A stretch of DNA of 64,000 nucleotides from contig JAJEKB010000573.1 of the NCBI GenBank assembly GCA_022393335.1, forward strand, positions 1 through 64,000, given 5' to 3'. The notes under the pieces are model-generated. The model saw only the letters and a list, made by a program, of their open reading frames with translations. It made no database searches and was not told the DNA's origin. Shown here piece by piece: positions 55,810 through 64,000 of the stretch. The stretch's first letter is position 1; every line of letters starts with the position of its first letter. A program made the position numbers and the translations under genes. This DNA comes from Macrotrachela quadricornifera. Its lineage: Eukaryota; Rotifera; Eurotatoria; Philodinida; Philodinidae.

Positions 55810-58262
55810 CTAATAAAGTTCACGTCCCATTCTTTCCAGTATACGAATACGTGTTCGATAACGGCTTGTAAATTCACTTGCAAGATATTTAAAAGCTTCT
55901 GCTATGCCTTTATTATCTTTCTAAAAATTAAACAATAAAAATAAAATTTTTTAAATTATTGAAAAAAGAAATAATTCAACTTACAGCTGAACATTCAAAA
56001 AATCCCATTTTTCTACTCGCAGCCAATTGTTTACCTTCTTGAGTTGAAACTACTCGATAATTTTCTTTATCTGTTTTATTACCAATTAAAACACCTGAAT
56101 TGAAAAAAAGAAACATTAAAGGATTCTTTTTTTCTTAATTTCTTACCAAATATATTATGATCACCACGTGATTGACTTAATTGTTCAAGCCACATAGCAC
56201 AGTTTTTAAATGAATTTCGATTAGTAATATCATATACAATACAATACATATCCATAGATACCCACTGAATTGAAATAAATATACAACTAATATCAAAATT
56301 GTTCATCCATCTCAGAAAACTATGTTATTCGTTTTGTATGTCAATAGTAAAAGAAGATAGAGACACCTTCGGTTTTTAACTGAACTGTAGTCCATAATCT
56401 CCAGTATATATACAAAAAATTTTATCTAATTCTATTAATTTGTTTAGTTTTCACCTGAAAAATAATGACATCATCATTGTTTCAAAATTACCCAACCACT
56501 TTTTTTCTACTATTCATTGTAGACTCAATTCCAATTCCACATTTAACTTCAAGATATACCATTCGAAAGAAAAAAATTGTGTTTTTTTAAGATGAATTGC
56601 TTTTCAGAATCATCATGGTCTGTTTCTCAAATTACTAGTGAGATTTTCATTTTAAATATGTTGTTATACAATTTTAACCTATTACGAGAAGGACTACTGT
56701 GAATTGCACTGGAAATGTTAATTTTCGTAACTATTCTATTGTAGAAGGTTTCAGTAGTCGATTGTCATGTTCATCCCTTCGTTCTCACCGTTATGGGTAG
56801 AATATTTAGAATTCTATTATTCTTCGATCAAAAATGATAACAACATTTTTTTATAGAAGTGAAGTATTTTAACGTACAATAAATAGGATTCTAAAAATTT
56901 TATCAAAAAATATTTTAACATACAATATTCCGTGCTCATTAGCTAAGAATTTGATGTTGATTCTATTATGGTAATGTAAAATTTCTACAATAGAATATTT
57001 GTCAAAATAGTATTCCTAGTGCGGTTTACCGTGATCTTTCTAACAATGCATTCAAAATTAAAATTCTAGTAGTAATTTAAGAAACAATCCCTTCTGGTAT
57101 CATAGAGTGCAGAGTAAATTTCCAAACGAATCCTTACTGATTTTTTTTTTCAAGAAAGAAGATCGACTAGAGACTATGGTATACAGTTTTGTTAAAATCA
57201 AAGATCTCTACCTTCTTTTAATATTGAAAAAGAAAACGAATTAAATAATTTCCTGAGATGGTTAGTCAATCTTAATGTCAACTATACATAAATGTCAGTC
57301 GAACTATTCGTTTAAAAACATACCACATCTTTTAATGATTCAAGATAAATAGAATTGCCTGAACTATCGAATAAGAAAAATTCCTAGATATATAGATATA
57401 AATTGTACATAGGAAAATAATAAAATAGAATATTAACGAACCACAGTATCATCACTATCTGGTACACGAATTTGTTTAAGAACGAGGTCACCCATACTTG
57501 TCTAAAAAAAATAGAACTAGAAAACAGATATGAAAAATAAGAGAATTTATGATAATTCATATATCATATATTAATTGATTTCAACTTTCTATGAATGATT
57601 TCAGTTAAATTTGTGTTTTCAGAAATGTTTTTCTGAACGGAGCTTTTTTAGTATAAAAATATGTAAAAATATTGAGTCTTTTAGTTAACGGTCAGTTTAA
57701 ACGTAATGACTGAATACTTTTCTATAAATATATAAGAGTTCAAGAGCTTCAGGTTAGATTCTACATTAAAAATTACATTTATCATAAAATTTCCTTTTAG
57801 AAACTATTTGCCTACAGTTCCCGTCCTATTTTCAAATGAAAATTTTGTTGTTTTATTATCATCTAAAGATTCTGAAGAAGAATTTGTGCCATTTAAAATT
57901 GATTTTGAACTCTTTTGTTCAGTTACAGGGCCATTATTTTATTCATACATTCGTACTGGATCATGCCACTAAAAAAAATTAACTGTTATTTTTTTTTTTA
58001 ATTTGATCTGTACGTATCGAAAATCGCTGTCCTTTATTGTAGATCACATTGCTAATCAATGAAATTATCCATATATATATATTCATAGAATGATCTTACA
58101 CAATTATATGTTTTTGGAAATGCTGTTGCATCGTTACCAGCTACATGACATATAGCTGTTTTACCAACAGTCACATCACCTAAAATATTACAATATTTTT
58201 TTATATATAAAATTTATCAATAACTAACCGACTACAATTAATTTTCCATGTAGAAGTACCAT
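55810..58262 (-). CDS. IFT27: Intraflagellar transport protein 27 (RABL4-type small GTPase)
   Basis: Rab-like GTPase of the IFT-B complex; with IFT25 it helps export the BBSome and signalling proteins from cilia. Seven exons: 58229-58262, 58100-58179, 57442-57501, ~57324-57383, ~56148-56265, ~55985-56093 and 55810-~55921. MVLLHGKLIVVGDVTVGKTA carries the P-loop. YNCTSMGDLVLKQIRVPD parallels human YTLTTGMDLVVKTVPVPD. Next are FFLFDSSGN (switch II region), VYDITNRNSFKNCAMWLEQL, GVLIGNKTD (guanine specificity) and FFECSA. There is no C-terminal prenylation Cys, as in IFT27. The switch II Gln of Rabs is replaced (DSSGN), as in human IFT27 (DSAGK). One intron (56266-57322) is an old palindrome. 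Head-to-head with DCTN1. Confidence 0.93.
56307..57261. repeat. Degenerate ~955-bp palindrome filling an IFT27 intron
   Basis: The ends mirror each other: CCATCTCAGAAAACTATGTT (56307-56326) with the reverse complement of 57242-57261 (CCATCTCAGGAAATTATTTA). Similarity continues through ATTCGTTTT, TCAATA-TAAAAGAAG-TAGAGA, AACTGTA-CCATA-TCTC, and deeper through TTTCT-AAATTACTA, GCACT-GGAAT and ACTATTCTATTGTAGAA near the centre (~56800). Weak similarity continues outside these limits towards both splice sites, so nearly the whole 1.06-kb intron (56266-57322) is one foldback. It is old, with many substitutions and gaps. Confidence 0.7.
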
Positions 58263-58562
58263 CTTTTTCTTTGCAAATAGAATAATATATTTTCTTTTAA
58301 TAGGATAAGCATATACTAACCATTATGTTATCTTAATGGTTAGCAATGACCTTTATCAGTTATATAAATAATAAAAAAAATTATTTTTGATATAATATCA
58401 AATAGTTGAAATCGTCTAATTAATATTGAATTGAATTTTTGGTTGATTTTAATTATATTATTGAATCGATTATAGTGACAGTTGTAAAAAAAATTTGATT
58501 GGATGAAAAAAAATCAATGAATATTGATTTAATAATCAGTCATCCATCATTATCTTTTGAAA
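58263..58562. promoter_or_regulatory. Divergent promoter region IFT27 / DCTN1
   Basis: Exactly 300 bp between the two start codons, extremely AT-rich, with no visible TATA box in either direction. The two genes act in microtubule-based transport, so a shared bidirectional promoter is plausible but unproven. Confidence 0.45.
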
Positions 58563-61500
58563 ATGGCTTCTGCTAGTACATACCGTGTTGATCAACGGAT
58601 ATCTGTTGCTGGTAAAGGCTCAGGTACAATCGCATTTATTGGAAAAACAGAATTTGCAGATGGTAAATAGATCTTCGTTTTTTTTTTTCTAAAAATAGTT
58701 TTATATTTATATTTATACAGGTGAATGGATTGGTGTTATTCTCGATGAGCCTAAAGGAAAAAATAATGGAACTGTACAAAAAAAAGGTTTTTATTTTCTA
58801 TTTTATTTCAAATTAAGAATTTTATTTTTAGATGGAACAACTGTTCGATATTTTTCATGCAATGATAATTGTGGTCTTTATATTCGTCCTGCACAAGTTG
58901 AATCTATTATTAGTGATCCTAAAACAAATTTACCTCGAACAGGTTCCAATCAGTCACTTAAATCTCCATGTGGTAGTTCAACAAATATTTCATCACAATT
59001 AACATCTGGAGTTCCAACAAAACCAACTGGTTTACCATCGAAACAACAAGGAATTCGAGCACCTTCCACCAATACATCTACTCGATCTTCAGGTATAAAA
59101 TAATTCGAAAGAAATAAATAAAAATATATTTTTTATAAAGAAAAGATGACAATTTTGACATTTATTTTTCCATAAATTAGGAATTGATACTGATGTCGAT
59201 TCGACAGGTAATAAAATGATAGCTAAATTTTACTTTATGCATGAGATTTTTCTACTGTTCTATTATCAATGATAAAAATTTTCAATATTATAAATAACGA
59301 TACAATAAAATTTATTTGTATCAATAAATTATTCTAGAATAATTTTTTTTTCTTATTTAATATTACATTTCTCTATGATTGATTCATGGTGATGGTTAAT
59401 TTATTTTTCTTCTTTTATAATATATGTAGTTTTACTTCTTTAATATTTTCAAGGTCCTATTCGTTCAACTCGATCATCAAATGAAATATCGACAGTTACG
59501 ACAACAACAACAACAACTGAAAAAGTGACACCACCTATAGAAGAAATTAAACCACCTCCAACACCTAAACCACCAACTTCTACAGTAAAATATTTTCTAT
59601 TTATTTTTTATAAAAAAAAAAATAGTCTCATATATAATTCAGCTACCACCAACACCTTCAACTCCATCGCTTGAACCAACTAATATTCCACGAACATCAA
59701 TTAATTCAACATCAGATTCATCTGATTCTCAACAATTAATTATTACATTGAAAAGTAAAGTAGCTGATCAAGAAGAACAAATTCAAACATTAATAAAAAA
59801 ACGTCGTGATGATCTTGAAAAACTTAAAGAATTTGAACGTATTAAACCTCAACTTGATCAAGTATATCTATCAAAAAAAAACACGAGTTCTTTGTTTTTT
59901 TAATAATTTTTTAATATTAGTTACAAATATATAAACGTGAAGCACAAGAACGTTTGAAAGACTTAAATGATAAATTACAACAACAAGAAAATGAATTAAA
60001 AGATACACGAGAGAAATTTTCTGCTTATCGTGATGAAATGAATGATACAGAAATACGAATTGAATCACTTGCACTTGATCTTGAAATGGCTGAAGAAAAA
60101 GTAAAATATTCTTTTTTTTTTTTTTAATCAATAAATTTTCTATTTCTATTTTCTAGTTTGAAACATTAACATTAGAACATACAACATTAAAAGAAAAACA
60201 TGAAGAAGTTCAATTAGAACTAGATGTTATTAAAGGTGAAATGCAATTAAATGAATCTAATCAAATAACAAGTATACAACAGAAAATTCATGATGAACGA
60301 ACAATTAAAATGGAACAAGCATTAATTAAGTAATGAATAATTAATCTTTATCGGATTAATTTATGAAATTCATTTTTATATTTTTAGATTACGTGATTTA
60401 TCGTTAACAAAACAAGCAGAAAATGATACATTAAAAAAACAATGTGAAACATTAGAACATAAAGTTAAAATATTAACAAAAGAAAATGAAAATGCTAAAA
60501 CAGATATTTCAACTATGCAAACAACAATTGCAGATTTAAAAGAACAGGTCTAATTGAAAGATTTTATTTCAATTCTAAAGTTTTCAACAGTAGATAAATA
60601 TTCATAAATCCAACCTTATAAAAAAAATGTGAACCACTTCATTGCGTTAACATAGAATTAAGAAAGAATTTCAAAAGTCAATCATTTCTTGCTCTGTTGA
60701 TAATATTTTTATTACTATCAAAATAATCATTTGTCATTTTATATCGTTCAATTAATATATTAATTCAATTGTATAGGTTGATACATGTTTGGGGGCACAA
60801 CAAATGGTTGATATATTAACAACTAAAAATCTCCAACTTGAAGATCAAGTTCGAGAATTTCAAGAAACAATTGATAATCTTGTAAGTTTATTTGTTTTTT
60901 AATTTTTAAAAAACAAAGATTGTTTTTTTATTTTAAAAAGGAATCACTTTGTGAAATGGATAAAGGTACAATGAATTAAGTTTTATAAAATATATAATTC
61001 AATGATTTATATTATTATAAAAATAGAAATGGAAGAACATGCTAAAGAAGTTGAACATGATCTTCGAGAAAATATTGATTTATTACAAAATCAACTTCGT
61101 GAAGTGAAAATTTATTTTTATTTTTTTTTATTAATAAGAAAAAATAAAAAAATGAAATTTTTATATATAGAAAGAACGACAAATGGAACAACTTCAATAT
61201 GTAATTGGTGATCATGAAAGAACAATATTAAAATTTCGTGAAAGTGTTAAAAATATGCAAGTAAATTTTATTTTATTTCTTATTTATATTAAATAATTAA
61301 TTAATGAATCATTATTCTATAGTTTCAAAATGAAAATCTTAAAAAAGAAATCGAAAAATATAATGAACAAATTAAATCATTTGGTAGTATTCAATCAGAT
61401 AAATTTAAAGCTAAAATTGTTGAAACAAAATCCTATGGAGAAATTGTTGAAGGTGAATTAAAAAAAATTGATGTATTAAATTTAACTTTACATGTACAAT

Positions 61501-64000
61501 TTTTAACATTATTTTTACCTGAACAACTTGTTAAACGTGGTTCGGATCATGATTGTATTCTTATATATTTACTTGTTCAACGATTAACATTAAAATGTGA
61601 TTTATTAATGAATGAAATTGAAAAAAAACTTGAAAAAATTGATCAATTAACAGTAAATGATGTTATTCAATCACATCGAGCAGAACAATGGAGTTTTATT
61701 TATAAATTATCTCAATCATTATCAATTTTTCGTATGATTCTTCGAAAATATTCAAAGTAAAATTTATTTTTTAAAATAAATAAAATTTTTTTTTTTATGA
61801 ATTTTTCTTTTGTTAGAGCAATGGATGTATGTACTCCTGATACATATCGGCATTTAGCAAGTTCTTATCATGATTTATATTTACATGAAAAATCAATTGA
61901 TATTCTTATTGATCTTTTACAAAAAGATCAATTATATGATTCAATAGCACTAGATACTTTATATAAAACAAGTATATTTTATGAAGTAATAGGTTTTCTT
62001 TTCTCTAAAAACAAAAGAAAGAAATATTGTTTTTTCTTTTTGTTTAGCACATCTATAAAGTTCATTTAAGTCAAGAAAAATTTTCTATGATAAATTATGT
62101 ACGAGATTTAATATCTGTTGTTTTAATAAGTAGTAATGCACTTCAAACTGATATTCAACGTATACAAATTTTACAAAAAGTAAAATAAAAATGAATTACT
62201 ATTTTTTATTTTTAAATAATCTTATTAATAATAAATTTAATGTAGGAATACGGACAGGTAAAAATTATGAATGCATGAGAAAGATTTTTATTAGTAAGAT
62301 AAATTGCATGAACATTGTGTTGTTAATTTATTTTATATACGATATTATATTGAGAATTGTACATGTAAATAATATATCTTCTAATCTTTTATATCAAAAT
62401 TAAACTCTATCAATTCATCTGAATTAATATTAAAATAGAAATGAAAATCATTGCATGGAAAGATAGACTTTCTGTCAGATTTTTTGCAAAGAGCATGTCA
62501 AAGCGCGAAGAATCACGGAGTTCTTTCTTTATTTTTGAGCCATTAAACTTATGATTTTCTTTCTTTGTTTAAAACGTAAGAATTCTAAAGAAAGAGCTCT
62601 GATGAGCACTGCATTCTGGCATACTCTTTCAAACAGAAAAAAGAAAAATTACTATATAGAATAAGCCTGAACAGACAAATTTGAAATGCTAAATCAGTTA
62701 TTTTGGCTTCGACTTGGAGAATATTTCATTCAAATGTCATGGTATAGAGTTGTTCTTAAATTTGAAAAAGCTTCTTTTCGTAGAATGTACCAATTTCAAC
62801 GATAGAAACATAAATCTCTAGAAAATATTTATGCAGCTAGCTCAGTTTAATTGGTAATTAATGTTATAATAATTATTTTTTGATATATATCTATTCATTA
62901 TTATTTATTTGCTTATTTAATGCTTAAATACAATCCACATTTTCAATTTATAATGAATATTTTCCTACTTTAGACTAATAATGATCAAAGTCCATTTACT
63001 ACTCTTATAAAAGGTCTTAGTGAAAGTAATGAAGAAATGCGAGCTCAAGCAGGCAAAGTAATTAAATAAATCTAATGAATTATTTTAATAATTTATTTTT
63101 TCGAAAGATTAATCGTCTTGTACCACAAGAAGATGATGCAAATCGTTTATTAATACTTGATACTAATACAATATCATCTATTCAATTGATAATTCAAAAT
63201 TTAGATCGTTTAGCAAAAACATTTCATGAAATATGTTCTAATTTAACAACTCAAATTTTAATGCTCTCTGGTATATTTTATTATTTGATATTCATAATAA
63301 ATAAAAACAAAAGATATTATTTTTCTTTCTTCATTATTTAGATGGTAATGAACGTATAAGTGTACAAGATATTGAAAGTATTGCATATCAAGCATGCGAT
63401 AAGATCTATAAAAAAGAAGATAGTGGCCCATATGAAAGTCTTTCGTAAATAAAAATATTTTTTTTTATATTTTAATTTTCATTAAAAATGAAAATATTTA
63501 TTAGGAATTCTATGCATGAAACTATTTCAATATTGATAACAATAAGTAATTCACTTGAAGCTGGTTCATTTGATTCAAATTCAAATGAACAAAATGAAAA
63601 AGTAATTTGATTAAAATAAAGAAGAAAGAAAGTCTTTTTTTTGAAATTAATTATAGTCAAAACAATCGATTTATTTAATTGCTGAACAATTAAAAACATC
63701 AATGAATGAATCAGATTTAATACGTGGACGATTAGAATTAAAAGAAGAAGAATTATTAGAAATAAGAAAACTATTGAAATTAAAACATGATGAATTAAGT
63801 GAATTAAATATACGTTTATCATTAAATGAAAAAAGAGTTGACAATTTACAAAAAGAATCAGATGAAAAAACTAACAAACATAAACAAGTTTTAGAAGAAG
63901 CTCGAATTGAAGCAGAGAAAAAAATAAAGTAAGTTAAAGTAAAATTGATATTTCATATGAATATCTGATTGAATTATCTAATTAACTTCATCATTATCAA
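58563..64000 (+). CDS. DCTN1: Dynactin subunit 1 (p150Glued), truncated by the window end
   Basis: Largest dynactin subunit; tethers dynein to microtubules and cargo. The start MASASTYRVDQRISVAGKGS at 58563 leads directly into a CAP-Gly domain (GTIAFIGKTEFADGEWIGVI, LDEPKGKNNGTVQ, YFSCNDNCGLYIRPAQVE). A Ser/Thr/Pro-rich linker (58920-59720) follows, then the first coiled coil (about 59750-61460). The conserved p150 region comes next (LTLHVQFLTLFLPEQLVKRG, SDHDCILIYLLVQRLTLKCD), with more helices (61800-63400) and a second coiled coil from ~63700. Many short exons; one long intron (~62181-62971). The signature GKNDG of the CAP-Gly groove reads GKNNG. The coding sequence is still open at the last exon seen (to ~63930), so the C-terminus lies outside. 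Confidence 0.93.
62469..62655. repeat. Degenerate palindrome in the long DCTN1 intron
   Basis: Inside the 0.8-kb intron (~62181-62971) the block CAAAGAGCATGTCAAAGCG ... GGAGTTCTTTCTTTA (about 62487-62532) matches the reverse complement of 62585-62636 (GAAAGAGTATGCCAGAATGC ... AGAGCTCTTTCTTTA), centred near 62560. Arms of about 80 bp, imperfect. The outer parts of the intron do not pair convincingly. A plus-strand open frame (62191-62403) in this intron is not recognisable. Confidence 0.45.

Overview
The window is nuclear DNA from a small, cilia-bearing animal. It is very AT-rich. Genes are split by many introns, mostly about 45-80 bp with GT...AG ends, and the coding sequence is full of AT-driven runs of N, Q, S, K and I. 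Animal-only families are present: a MET-like receptor tyrosine kinase, a p130Cas-type adaptor and KIF7/KIF27. Ciliary genes (IFT27, KIF27) are kept. I read this as a lophotrochozoan-grade micro-invertebrate, most likely a rotifer (bdelloid-like). That placement is inference; no species-diagnostic gene is in the window. Exon edges below were read by eye and may be off by a few bases.

Layout: 1-2.1 kb, gene-free, with palindromic and transposon-like remnants. 2.1-7.9 kb (-), MET/RON-like receptor kinase with a 5'UTR intron upstream. 10.5-18.6 kb (-), POLA1. 19.0-23.6 kb (-), AP-2 alpha adaptin. 24.2-25.4 kb (+), MECR. 25.7-26.9 kb (-), a homeodomain protein. 28.1-29.4 kb (-), an unrecognised protein. 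30.6-39.0 kb (-), KIF27/KIF7 kinesin, with MYCBP directly upstream at 39.1-39.4 kb. 39.8-45.5 kb (+), RPL9, then an EF-hand mitochondrial carrier, then NSUN4. 45.5-49.2 kb, gene-poor. 49.2-51.6 kb (+), a CAS-family adaptor. 51.8-54.4 kb (-), two tandem membrane-tailed serine proteases. 55.8-58.3 kb (-), IFT27, head-to-head with DCTN1 (58.6 kb to the window end, +, truncated).

Gene order suggests some shared control. There are divergent pairs with short spacers (MYCBP/RPL9, AP2A/MECR, IFT27/DCTN1). There are also tight same-strand runs (MYCBP-KIF27, 106 bp apart; RPL9-carrier-NSUN4, 245 and 200 bp apart) in which strong acceptor-like pyrimidine-AG signals sit next to downstream start codons. 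That pattern fits 5'UTR introns or spliced-leader trans-splicing of operons.

The most striking unexplained signal is a set of foldback (palindromic) elements lying in the abnormally long introns. One in KIF27 is 1449 bp with two 683-bp arms that I found to differ at only two positions. A 304-bp, much older-looking one in POLA1 shares its terminal motif. Older, degenerate palindromes nearly fill the long introns of NSUN4 and IFT27, and others lie in a DCTN1 intron and at the window start. Together they look like different ages of a foldback-element process that creates or swells introns.
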